DNA of 41,677 nucleotides, from positions 1 to 41,677 of the forward strand of contig NZ_JABXKM010000325.1 in the NCBI RefSeq assembly GCF_017115025.1. Direction: 5' to 3'. Of this stretch, positions 9,510-16,904 are shown in pieces. Every line of letters starts with the position of its first letter. Positions within the stretch are counted from its first letter, which is position 1. The notes beneath the pieces are model-generated. The model made no database searches. It saw nothing but the letters and a program-made list of their open reading frames with translations, and was not told where the DNA came from. The DNA is from Nostoc sp. NOS(2021). Its GTDB lineage: Bacteria > Cyanobacteriota > Cyanobacteriia > Cyanobacteriales > Nostocaceae. A program made the position numbers and the translations under genes.

Positions 9510-9929
9510 CTACAACTCTATTGAAAAGTGATGACTTGTAATGCTCATGCGCTGCATGAGATAAAACCTGTGAGCGGCAAATCGCTGAACACCAGAATCA
9601 AGACTCAGGTGTTCACATTCATGATTTCTTGCATATTCAATTAGCCACTGAAATAACTGTTCACCATAGCCATGCGACCGCTTCAATTCATCAACAACTA
9701 AGTCATCAATATATAACAACTTTCCTGATGCTAAACACGTAGAAAGGCGAAATCCAGCCACTGCCACAGCTTGCTCTTCTACTTCCAAGAATACAAGTTG
9801 ATATCCTTCTTTCATTTGATATCGAACTTGTTGTACAAATTTAGCCGGCTCTTGGTGAGGGCGCAACTGCGACATAACAGGAAAACACTTTAATATTTGA
9901 AAGTCAGATTCTCCTAATTGTATTGACAC
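9510..9929 (-). CDS. GNAT-family N-acetyltransferase
   Basis: 139 residues with the GNAT fold: LVFLEVEEQAVAVAGFRL (strands 2-3), LLYIDDLVVDELKRSHGYGEQLFQWLIEYA (strand 4 and the acetyl-CoA pyrophosphate loop, here R-x-H-G-Y-G instead of the textbook Q/RxxGxG/A) and HLSLDSGVQRFAAHRFYLMQRM (C-terminal strand-helix typical of the family). Transfers acetyl from acetyl-CoA to an amine whose identity is unknown. 11 bp upstream of the aminotransferase class IV gene and on the same strand; 37 bp downstream of the membrane-anchored protein gene, so the three may form one transcript. Confidence 0.85.
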   Translation of the reverse strand: MSIQLGESDFQILKCFPVMSQLRPHQEPAKFVQQVRYQMKEGYQLVFLEVEEQAVAVAGFRLSTCLASGKLLYIDDLVVDELKRSHGYGEQLFQWLIEYARNHECEHLSLDSGVQRFAAHRFYLMQRMSITSHHFSIEL

Positions 9930-9966
9930 TAGTATTGCTCCTGAAAATTACGAATTACGAATTATT

Positions 9967-10752
9967 TTAATCCTTTGGGGGAAATATAATTTTCTGAGTA
10001 CCTTCAGGAGTTGTAATTACTTTTCCTCCCAAAGCTTCGATTTGCCTAATTGCTCGTTTCCGAGTTCTCTCATCAACTTGATTATTTAAAACCATTGCCC
10101 AGGTAGAAATTTGAGCATATTTACTGTTAGGATTTCGACTCAGAAATTCAGCAGTTCTTTGGGAAGTATTAGCTATAAGCTGACTCTCAGCATCTGAAAA
10201 CTTACTAGCCCAGTTTGCCGCCGTTGCAAAAGATTTTTGGGCAGCTTGAGCATTGCCTAAAAATAATAACTCATCAATTCCTTTATAACGCCACACGTAA
10301 TAAGACTTTTCGGGAACTGAGGGAGATAGTGATTTTAAGCCTTTCTCTGACAATGCGATCGCGCGTTCTGGCATGGCAGCATACAATGAAGTACTGATAG
10401 AAAGACTCCGATACACTGCTAAAAATCGCGGGTCACGTTCTATAATTACTTCAAAATATTCTGGACTTAAACTATAACCTGTTTTATCCCGAACCTCATC
10501 ATCTCCAAAATATTGTAAAAAATTGAGATATACCAAATCTGCGATGAAGTTATCATAACCAAAACTAGGCATTTTTTGGAGAAAATTCAGACGGAGCTTT
10601 TCAGATTTTATTTCTTTTTCTAGACTTTCTAAAGAGGCAGATTGTTTGCTTTTTATCAATTTTTGCAATTCGGGGAATTGAATCAAGCCAACTCCTAAAA
10701 TACACACACAAATTATAAAAGGTGTAGCAATAGCTTTATGCGACAACAACAT
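9967..10752 (-). CDS. Membrane-anchored conserved hypothetical protein (TPR-like)
   Basis: 261 residues. One hydrophobic segment at about 7-27 (IATPFIICVCILGVGLIQF) gives a membrane anchor or uncleaved signal; the rest is soluble and helical, with repeated A/L-rich helices such as FLAVYRSLSISTSLYAAMPERAIALSEKGLKSL and AQAAQKSFATAANWA that read like degenerate tetratricopeptide repeats. I know similar proteins only as cyanobacterial hypotheticals. Location and shape suggest a scaffold on the membrane, an inference. No catalytic motif seen. Confidence 0.65.
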   Translation of the reverse strand: MLLSHKAIATPFIICVCILGVGLIQFPELQKLIKSKQSASLESLEKEIKSEKLRLNFLQKMPSFGYDNFIADLVYLNFLQYFGDDEVRDKTGYSLSPEYFEVIIERDPRFLAVYRSLSISTSLYAAMPERAIALSEKGLKSLSPSVPEKSYYVWRYKGIDELLFLGNAQAAQKSFATAANWASKFSDAESQLIANTSQRTAEFLSRNPNSKYAQISTWAMVLNNQVDERTRKRAIRQIEALGGKVITTPEGTQKIIFPPKD

Positions 10753-10997
10753 ATTTTTCTTGTCTTCCCAGGTAAAACCAACTTCTTGTATATAATATAC
10801 TTTATGTAAAATTACTCAGTCACATGGTAACATGAAGATATTCAAAACCAAGCTAGAGGCTTGTTAAACAATTTAGTATCGTCTATACAGTTTTATAGGG
10901 CCGCGAGTTGGGAAACGGATCATCCCTCGGTTCCTGTGATTATGAGTATTTAACAATTCAAAAATAAATTTTTCAGGTAAGTGCGTAAATCCTATTT

Positions 10998-12236
10998 TTA
11001 GTGTTTCAAAAGTTGCCAACACTGTTGAGCGATCGCCCAATCTTCTTGAGTATGAATAACTAATACCCGTACTGCTGAATCGGGTGTAGCAATATCCTGA
11101 TCAACAGGCTGCTGTTGATTTTTCTCAAGGTCTATTTTCAGTCCGATAAATCCAAAGGCTTCACAGGCGGCTTGGCGAATTTCTGGAGAGTGTTCACCCA
11201 CGCCTGCTGTGAATACCAAAGCATCTAATCCGCCCAAACTGGTAAGCATTGCGCCGATCGCAGAACGGAGGCGATGTACGTAGATATCCCACGCCAGTTG
11301 AGCGCGGGAATTACCTTGAGCGTAGGCGTAGCCCGTCGTAGACATCGCTTCTTTCACCTGACGCATATCGCTAGATACACCCGAAATTCCCTCTAACCCA
11401 GAAGCTTTATTTAATACATAATCTAACCTTTCGACCGAGTAATTGCAGTATCGCAACAGATAAATCAGAATCCCCGGATCAACTGAACCAGAACGACTGC
11501 CCATCATCAATCCTTCTACAGGCGTGAATCCCATCGTGGTATCAATACTGCGACCGTTTTTAATCGCTGCTAAAGAGCAACCATTGCCCAGATGACAGGT
11601 AATTAACCGCTCAGACGCAACATCTCGACCGAGAATTTGGGCAGCACGACCAGAACAGTATTGGTGACTGATACCATGAAACCCATAGCGACGGATTCCT
11701 TCTTCCACCCACTCATAAGGGCCGGGATAGATTGCTGCTGCATCGGGTAGGGTGGCATGAAATCCGGTATCAAAGACTGCTATTTGAGTGACATCTTTTA
11801 AGATTTTTTCAATTGCTTCTATGCCTGATAAAGCGGCTGGATTATGTTCTGGAGCAAGGTTAGACAGACGAGCGATCGCCTTTTTGACATCCTCCGTAAT
11901 TACCACACTATCTCGATAATCCTGTCCACCATGTACTATCCGATGCCCTACCACATCGATTTCTGATAACTGATCAATTACCTTGGTAGCACCATCACTA
12001 AGTGTATGGAGCATATAGGTGAGGTGTGCCTGTGGAGAATTAGCAGAGATTGATTCTTGCAGCGTTGCACCCGTAGCGGTTTTTACCTCAATTTCTGCCG
12101 CACCCCGATCTTGAGTCCAATTGATTTTCCCTTCCCAAAGGGGTTGGGGTGCTTCGGTGGGTAGAGCCTCATCTGCAATCTCATACAGACAACTCTTTTG
12201 GCTGCTCGATCCGGCATTCAGCACCAATATCTTCAT
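10998..12236 (-). CDS. ackA: Acetate kinase
   Basis: Interconverts acetate + ATP and acetyl-phosphate + ADP in the cytosol. Family motifs in order: MKILVLNAGSSSQK at the start, HRIVHGG, VFDTGFHATLP, RYGFHGISHQY, TCHLGNGCSLAAI, TTMGFTPVEGLMMGSRSG and FTAGVGEHSPEIR. I start at 12236 (MKIL) because the family begins there; an in-frame ATG 21 bp upstream sits directly on a GGAGGTG ribosome site and would add seven unrelated residues. No pta gene is adjacent, unlike in many bacteria. About 10 residues (MSTTGYAYAQ) between VKEA and GNSRAQLAWDIY come from an inserted repeat at 11320-11349; the frame is kept. Confidence 0.96.
   Translation of the reverse strand: MKILVLNAGSSSQKSCLYEIADEALPTEAPQPLWEGKINWTQDRGAAEIEVKTATGATLQESISANSPQAHLTYMLHTLSDGATKVIDQLSEIDVVGHRIVHGGQDYRDSVVITEDVKKAIARLSNLAPEHNPAALSGIEAIEKILKDVTQIAVFDTGFHATLPDAAAIYPGPYEWVEEGIRRYGFHGISHQYCSGRAAQILGRDVASERLITCHLGNGCSLAAIKNGRSIDTTMGFTPVEGLMMGSRSGSVDPGILIYLLRYCNYSVERLDYVLNKASGLEGISGVSSDMRQVKEAMSTTGYAYAQGNSRAQLAWDIYVHRLRSAIGAMLTSLGGLDALVFTAGVGEHSPEIRQAACEAFGFIGLKIDLEKNQQQPVDQDIATPDSAVRVLVIHTQEDWAIAQQCWQLLKH
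11320..11349. repeat. 30-bp interspersed repeat inserted in frame in ackA
   Basis: Starts GCGTAGGCGTAGCCC and ends CATCGCT, like the copies at 4755-4784 and (inverted) 26486-26515. It encodes MSTTGYAYA in AckA and falls in a region where I would expect a short loop between the VKEA helix and the conserved AQLA-DIYVHRL helix. Confidence 0.8.
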
Positions 12237-12349
12237 ATAACAACATAAAAACATCACCTCCTGCGATCATCTCACTAAATCTAGCCCCATGCTTCTAGCC
12301 TATGGGTATAATATACAGGCTCATAAGAAAATAGCGGTAGGGCTGGAAG

Positions 12350-12371
12350 CCCCGTCACAGAGCGTGCGGGG
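12350..12371. terminator. Hairpin between WYL gene and ackA
   Basis: CCCCG-CAC/GTG-CGGGG stem with one bulged base (12350-12358 with 12364-12371). It follows the minus-strand WYL gene stop by about 20 bp and precedes ackA, whose promoter may use the TATAAT/ATTATA box near 12306-12311. No strong T run, so termination is moderate at best. Confidence 0.45.
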
Positions 12372-12391
12372 TTGCTGACTCCTCATAATAT

Positions 12392-13255
12392 TTAACTCTT
12401 AGTATTGACATCATACAACTGGCATAAGGTAAAGAGTTTTTCTTTTAGGCGATCGCGCAGACTCGCAGGTGATACAATCACGCAATCTTCCCAGTAATGT
12501 GCAACTTCTCGAATCAGCCAAAACTCGTTGACAACCTGCCGCACCACTTGACGCACATCCCCAATCATTTCGTCTTCTAAGTCATCTTGCCTACGTTGAT
12601 AAGACTTTACCATCCAACCTCGAAAGTGTAAGTATACTTTTAGATAGTCTAATCCTTCTCGCCATTCGCCGCTTGCAGGAACAATTGAGCAGATTTTATC
12701 AAAGATTAAATTGCGGTTGTGCCAAAGTTCTGGTAAATCAGGAATGAAATTTTCTACATCCTCTGTCTCTTCACACCAAATCATTAAATAAAAGCGTTTT
12801 TCAAAGAAGCGTGGTTCTGCATAACGTACCGTATACTGTAGTTCTTGCCCTTGAGAATTTTCATAAAGCAGGTAAAAAGGCTGTTTATTTTGCCTATATT
12901 CATCTATTTGACTTCGCCATGCTTGTACGAGTTTACTTGCTTGCTTGAGTAAAGATTGGCGGATTGCTGCATCCAAATTTCCTCGCTCTAACAAAAGTGT
13001 AAGTATAGTTTGAGCTTGCCCTATCTGACCTGCATCACTCAGGGCTTTTATTGCTTGCTGTAAGGCATTAACTTGGTTTGAGTCAAGTATGAAGGGCTTT
13101 CCGACCTCTAGAGATTGTTGGGCGATCGCCACTATTAACCCCGAAATACTGGGTTCTTTGCCCCAAGTGATATTGAGGCGGCGAGCGATCGCTTCTAGTT
13201 GTTCCTTAGTTCCTGGCGGAATTGACAGTGTAATCGTTTCTTTTTTTCTCGGCAT
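12392..13255 (-). CDS. WYL-domain transcriptional regulator of the CRISPR locus
   Basis: 287 residues. The N-terminus (about 5-50, KETITLSIPPGTKEQLEAIARRLNI...) resembles a ribbon-helix-helix DNA-binding start. Residues about 115-200 (PFYLLYENSQGQELQYTVRYAEPRFFEKRFYLMIWCEE...) fit a WYL ligand-binding domain and about 205-285 the WCX extension. WYL proteins bind nucleic acids and act as regulators; Sll7009 of Synechocystis PCC 6803, a WYL protein next to a type I-D system, was reported to be a negative regulator of that CRISPR locus. This gene is divergent from the I-D operon, the expected place for such a regulator. The function here is inferred from family and context. Confidence 0.8.
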   Translation of the reverse strand: MPRKKETITLSIPPGTKEQLEAIARRLNITWGKEPSISGLIVAIAQQSLEVGKPFILDSNQVNALQQAIKALSDAGQIGQAQTILTLLLERGNLDAAIRQSLLKQASKLVQAWRSQIDEYRQNKQPFYLLYENSQGQELQYTVRYAEPRFFEKRFYLMIWCEETEDVENFIPDLPELWHNRNLIFDKICSIVPASGEWREGLDYLKVYLHFRGWMVKSYQRRQDDLEDEMIGDVRQVVRQVVNEFWLIREVAHYWEDCVIVSPASLRDRLKEKLFTLCQLYDVNTKS

Positions 13256-13375
13256 TGCTCAATTGTAATTACACTATTGACATGAATGGTATTTAAAGTT
13301 ATTTTATATGTATACCAAGTTAATCAATAATTTCAATACCAAAAAACACAATGTTACTCGTATTTCTCACCTATC

Positions 13376-13397
13376 GGGGGTAGTTAGTACTACTCCC
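13376..13397. promoter_or_regulatory. Inverted repeat in the divergent WYL/cas control region
   Basis: GGGGGTAGT (13376-13384) pairs with ACTACTCCC (13389-13397), one G-T, loop TAGT. It lies in the 177-bp space between the WYL regulator start and the first rightward ORF, so it is a candidate operator or a small hairpin in the 5' leader. No experimental support is visible. Confidence 0.4.
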
Positions 13398-13432
13398 ATT
13401 TCCTGAAAAAGCAGCTAGTGAGGTCAACGACC

Positions 13433-13516
13433 ATGACCAATGATTATTTGCTGTCCAGAATTTCCCTTGACTCCAATATTTGTTTCAGTAAACCTTGTAT
13501 TAGAGGTCATCGTATA
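13433..13516 (+). pseudogene. DUF433 N-terminal fragment
   Basis: An ATG at 13433 reads MTNDYLLSRISLDSNICFSKPCIRGHRI, nearly the same as the first 28 residues of the DUF433 protein at 16644 (MTKDNLLSRISIDPNICFGKPCIRGHRI). Homology stops at 13516 and the frame closes at 13558 inside the next gene. This is a truncated duplicate that abuts an intact, more distant DUF433 gene. Confidence 0.75.
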
Positions 13517-13520
13517 AACC

Positions 13521-13772
13521 ATGAACGAACAAACATTACTAGAAAGAATCACATTTAACCCCCAAATCTTTGGCGGTAAACCGATCATTCGAGGTCGTCG
13601 TCTAGCTGTTGAACATATTTTAGGAATGTTAGCAGTAGGAGATACTATTGAAACTTTGCTAGAAGCTTATCCCTGGTTAGAACGGGAAGATGTACAAGCC
13701 TGTTTAGTCTATGCACGAAGGTTAGTTGGTCATGAACGAGTTGAACCTTTATTCATAGAGTCCCCAAGGTGA
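13521..13772 (+). CDS. DUF433 antitoxin-like protein (orphan)
   Basis: 83 residues with the DUF433 signature FNPQIFGGKPIIRGRRLAVEHILGMLAVGDTIETLLEAYPWLEREDVQACLVYA, a small helical HTH-like fold commonly paired with a PIN-like DUF5615 toxin. Here no DUF5615 gene follows; cas3' begins 97 bp downstream. Antitoxin activity is inferred from the family. It may be a leftover of a larger toxin-antitoxin block, given the fragment just upstream and the intact pair after cas3'. Confidence 0.8.
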   Translation: MNEQTLLERITFNPQIFGGKPIIRGRRLAVEHILGMLAVGDTIETLLEAYPWLEREDVQACLVYARRLVGHERVEPLFIESPR

Positions 13773-13868
13773 AAATACTACTAGTGACCACTTGGTGAGA
13801 CTAAGTCTGTCATTCTTTTTGCATAAAAGTTCCGATAAACCAAGCATTTACATAAGAATTTCAAGGAT

Positions 13869-16001
13869 ATGTCTGAAAATTACAGTATTAGCCTCAAACC
13901 TGTTTATTCTAAAACCGTCCCTACACCTGCTGGCGTGAAATTACCTAATGGTTGGTCACTATCTTGGCATCAAGTAGAAACTCTAAAGGCATTACGCGAT
14001 CCAAGTATTGATGTAATTTTCAACACTGCAATGACTGGAGATGGTAAAAGCTTGGCTGCTTATTTACAGGCTATGACAAGTCGCACATCTACTTTAGCAA
14101 TGTATCCAACAAACGAGTTAGCAAGAGATCAAGAAAAACAGGTTCAAGGATACAAAGATATTTTTAAACCTCAGAAAGATCCTCAAATTAATCGCTTAAC
14201 TGCGGCTATTTTGGAGAAATATATAGCGACTGGTAAGCTGTCTTCCAAACGAGATGGGATAGAAGATTTTTCTACTAACTATGAAATTCTGCTAACGAAC
14301 CCTGATATTTTCCATTACATCCATAATTTTTACTACTTGAGAGGAAAAATAGATAACCCTGACAGGTTATTTAGACGCATAGATGAAAACTACAAATTAT
14401 TTATCTATGATGAATTTCATATTTTTTCATCTCCGCAAATAGCCAGCGTTATCAATACTATACTTTTAATTAAACACACTGGCAATGCTAATAAAAAATT
14501 TCTCTTCCTTTCTGCTACACCTAACGAACTATTAAAGACTTTTCTAGAAAAGGCTCAACTTAGATATAAAGAAATTGCTCCAGATGCTGTTGGAGCATAC
14601 AAATTTTCATCAGATAATTCAAACAATGGGTGGCGGCAGATTAGTCAACCTATTAACTTATGCTTTCCTCAAGGAATAGAGCCTAATCTTAGTTCTAGCT
14701 ACAAATGGATAGAAGAAAATGCTGAAACGGTGATTTTAAGGTTTTTCCAAGATAATCCTAACAGCAAAGGTGCAATTATTCTCAATTCCATTGCAGCAGT
14801 TAAAAAGTTAATACCTAAGTTGAAGGCTATCTTTGAACCACGATGGAAGGTTAGAGAAAATACTGGGTTAACAGGAGAAACCGAAAAATCTCAATCAGTT
14901 GCCCAAGCAGATTTACTTTTGGGTACGTCTACAATTGATGTTGGTGTAGACTTTCGGATTAATTTCTTAGTTTTTGAAGCTGCGGATGCAGGAAACTTTA
15001 TTCAACGATTTGGTAGGCTTGGCAGACATGAAGGTTTTGAAACTTATCAAGCTTACGCTTTGATACCTAACTTTCTTGTTGGAAGGCTATTTGCAGATAA
15101 ATCCCATCCTTTACAAGATGGTGAAACTTACGATCGCATTAGTTTTAAAAATGCCATTGATAAATTTTGGACATTTAAAAATCAGCTTGAGCGATATCCT
15201 CAGCGATGGGGTGGAATACAGTCAGCTTATATCTATTCAAAGCTGCAAGGAAACCATCATATCAAAGAGAAATATCCAGATGTAGCTAAGAAATTTGGTG
15301 CTAGTATTCAAAATGCTTTGGGAATTAGTATTAAACAGATGAATGCACAGTTTTATCGCTGTCAGAGTGAAGGGAAAACAAAAATTATTGATGAGGTTAG
15401 GAGTTTTCGGGGAAGTAGCCAGTTAGATTGTGCAATTTATGACTTAACAAATCCAGACGAGCCAGAAGCAGAAAGATTTAAAATGTATAATCTTCCTGGG
15501 ATTTTCAATAACTTTATTTTCGAGTTATGGGATAAAAATAGCTTTATGGAAAAAGCCGAGAAAGCTGGAGTAATCACTACTCGTTTTGATAAAGCTTTGT
15601 GTTATTTAAAGTTCAAAGGCTATCGGGATGTGCGGGAAGATTGGCACTTCTATTATCCAGGAAATCTGAGAGAATTAGCTAAATCTGGTAAGGTGCAAGT
15701 TCTACCAGATAAACAACACGAACTACAAGGTTTAGAGATTTCCCAACGACACGGCTACGGTATCAACCAAATTAGTGATGCTGTGAGTAGACGTAAACTA
15801 GTGTGCTTCATTTCAGACCGCGATCGCAACTTTTTACGCGCCACTCTCGGATTACCTATGCACTTTCAAGCTTACCCCCTCACTAATGAGCCAGAGGATA
15901 GAAGTCCTCGCTACACCATTACTTTTGGACAAGATGCGCTGTTATTGGAAACCTTAACTTGGCATTGGAAGCCAAAAGACGATGAAGGATGGATATGTTA
16001 G
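13869..16001 (+). CDS. cas3: Type I-D CRISPR helicase Cas3'
   Basis: SF2 helicase recruited to the I-D effector to unwind target DNA. 710 residues with motif I TAMTGDGKS (about 53-61), motif II DEFH (181-184), motif III SATP (215-218), motif V TSTIDVGVDF (about 353-362) and motif VI QRFGRLGR (379-386). There is no HD nuclease domain, as expected for I-D, where the HD domain is on Cas10d; hence Cas3'. The C-terminal third (about 420-710) is family-specific. The start at 13869 follows AAGGA. It leads the cas gene set but is separated from cas10d by a 325-bp gap, orf86 and a toxin-antitoxin-like pair. Confidence 0.93.
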   Translation: MSENYSISLKPVYSKTVPTPAGVKLPNGWSLSWHQVETLKALRDPSIDVIFNTAMTGDGKSLAAYLQAMTSRTSTLAMYPTNELARDQEKQVQGYKDIFKPQKDPQINRLTAAILEKYIATGKLSSKRDGIEDFSTNYEILLTNPDIFHYIHNFYYLRGKIDNPDRLFRRIDENYKLFIYDEFHIFSSPQIASVINTILLIKHTGNANKKFLFLSATPNELLKTFLEKAQLRYKEIAPDAVGAYKFSSDNSNNGWRQISQPINLCFPQGIEPNLSSSYKWIEENAETVILRFFQDNPNSKGAIILNSIAAVKKLIPKLKAIFEPRWKVRENTGLTGETEKSQSVAQADLLLGTSTIDVGVDFRINFLVFEAADAGNFIQRFGRLGRHEGFETYQAYALIPNFLVGRLFADKSHPLQDGETYDRISFKNAIDKFWTFKNQLERYPQRWGGIQSAYIYSKLQGNHHIKEKYPDVAKKFGASIQNALGISIKQMNAQFYRCQSEGKTKIIDEVRSFRGSSQLDCAIYDLTNPDEPEAERFKMYNLPGIFNNFIFELWDKNSFMEKAEKAGVITTRFDKALCYLKFKGYRDVREDWHFYYPGNLRELAKSGKVQVLPDKQHELQGLEISQRHGYGINQISDAVSRRKLVCFISDRDRNFLRATLGLPMHFQAYPLTNEPEDRSPRYTITFGQDALLLETLTWHWKPKDDEGWIC

Positions 16002-16076
16002 AAAGTGCTGTAACCGCTTACAGCTGCCAATATAAGGTAAAGGAGAACGAAAGCTGAATTGGCTTAAAAGCTTGAG

Positions 16077-16149
16077 GAGAAAGAATTTTGCTCGAAATCA
16101 GAAAGCAACAGTGTTTCAATCCCTAATAGGGGTTATTTTAGGCATTTAT
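16077..16149 (-). ncRNA. Solitary degenerate CRISPR repeat plus guide (CreA/CreR-like candidate)
   Basis: On the minus strand, 16131-16113 (CCCTATTAGGGATTGAAAC) is identical to the last 19 nt of the 37-nt array repeat, i.e. the Cas6 hairpin and the 8-nt 5' handle; the upstream half (16149-16132) is not conserved. The following 36 nt would be the guide. Guide positions 1-18 (16112-16095) match 16237-16220 at 16 of 18, with positions 1-9 perfect and mismatches at 10 and 12. Only one repeat is visible. A half-degenerate repeat with a partly matching guide inside a cas operon is the hallmark of CreA antitoxin RNAs and CreR cas-autorepressor RNAs; function here is inferred. Confidence 0.6.
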
Positions 16150-16212
16150 ACCTATGCAGTACTGCACTGCGTTTCTTTCTCCTTGTATATAGATTACACG
16201 ATGTTGTTTCCA

Positions 16213-16242
16213 TTGAGGCAAATCACATAGCAACAGTAATAC
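16213..16242 (+). promoter_or_regulatory. Candidate promoter overlapped by the guide target
   Basis: TTGAGG (16213-16218) and TAATAC (16237-16242), spacing 18 bp, read towards orf86, the toxin-antitoxin-like pair and cas10d. The 19-bp guide-related site CAAATCACATAGCAACAGT occupies 16219-16237, i.e. the spacer between the two boxes. The three bases 5' of the target on the minus strand are ATT, not the GTN reported for I-D. Confidence 0.45.
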
Positions 16243-16296
16243 CTTAATCTATAAGCTACAGTAACAGCTTTACTTTCACCAAAGAAGATGCCAAGA

Positions 16297-16325
16297 TGAT
16301 GAGAATAAACCTCATCAGGTATTTT
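16297..16325 (+). promoter_or_regulatory. Hairpin and 16-codon mini-ORF before orf86
   Basis: TGATGAG (16297-16303) pairs with CTCATCA (16311-16317), followed by a T-rich run (ATTTTT) ending at the orf86 ATG, an attenuator-like shape. A mini-ORF starts inside the hairpin at 16299 (ATG AGA ATA AAC CTC ATC AGG...) and stops at 16349. Early AGA/ATA/AGG codons recall CreT toxins, but codon rarity in this genome is unknown. Confidence 0.3.
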
Positions 16326-16326
16326 T

Positions 16327-16587
16327 ATGCATATTCATTTCAACGATGATGATTTCTCTAAGATGCCAGAAAGCTTACGCCACTCGCTTTTAGACTGGCT
16401 CAAGACTAAAAATTCGCGGTTTGATGCCGGTATAACCAAGGGAGGAATAGCGGTTAGAGTCAAACTAAAGCGCAAAAAGGTCAATATAAGAGGTCGTAAC
16501 TATATCAATAGTCTTAAAGTCTCTGCAAATGGTTGGAAGTGTGAACGATGGAACTTAAGCGGATGGGGTGTTACGCGACAAAGGTAA
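16327..16587 (+). CDS. Unknown 86-aa protein (orf86)
   Basis: Starts at the ATG at 16327 and reads MHIHFNDDDFSKMPESLRHSLLDWLKTKN, followed by a strongly basic middle (VRVKLKRKKVNIRGRNY) and a C-terminus of uncertain quality (WNLSGWGVTRQR). The acidic start plus basic core could suggest a nucleic-acid-binding small protein, which is only an impression. I recognise no family. It lies between cas3' and the toxin-antitoxin-like pair on the operon strand, 56 bp before the DUF433 start, and may be a truncated gene. Confidence 0.5.
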   Translation: MHIHFNDDDFSKMPESLRHSLLDWLKTKNSRFDAGITKGGIAVRVKLKRKKVNIRGRNYINSLKVSANGWKCERWNLSGWGVTRQR

Positions 16588-16643
16588 ATGACTTGACTAA
16601 TAAGTTTGTTTAGATGTATTACGCGAAATCTGGAGAAGTACCA

Positions 16644-16904
16644 ATGACTAAAGATAATCTGCTTTCTCGAATTTCTATTGATCCGAATATTTGTTTTGGT
16701 AAACCGTGCATTCGCGGACACCGTATTTGGGTTTCTTTAATTCTCGACCTTTTAGCCGCAGGAGAAACAATAGAGACTGTTCTAGAAGAATATCCTGGTT
16801 TGGAAAAAAAAGACATTCTGGCGTGTATCGCCTATGGTGCTGAAATGGCAAGGGATTGTTTTGTTGAGATTCCTATAGGAACTCACAAGGAAACAAAAAA
16901 GTGA
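16644..16904 (+). CDS. DUF433 antitoxin-like protein of the embedded pair
   Basis: 86 residues from the ATG at 16644 (GGAGA upstream; an in-frame ATG at 16614 would add ten residues). DUF433 pattern: SRISIDPNICFGKPCIRGHRIWVSLILDLLAAGETIETVLEEYPGLEKKDILACIAYGAEMA. Predicted antitoxin of the DUF433/DUF5615 type, binding its toxin and probably its own promoter. Its TGA (16902-16904) overlaps the GTG start of the next gene (GTGA), so the two are translationally coupled. Its first 28 residues are duplicated at 13433-13516. Confidence 0.85.
   Translation: MTKDNLLSRISIDPNICFGKPCIRGHRIWVSLILDLLAAGETIETVLEEYPGLEKKDILACIAYGAEMARDCFVEIPIGTHKETKK

Noticed and set aside
16156..16167. 12-bp palindrome TGCAGTACTGCA near the solitary repeat
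   Set aside because: Tested as a second degenerate repeat or LexA-type box; it matches neither the array repeat nor a cyanobacterial LexA site. It may still be an operator, but there is no support.
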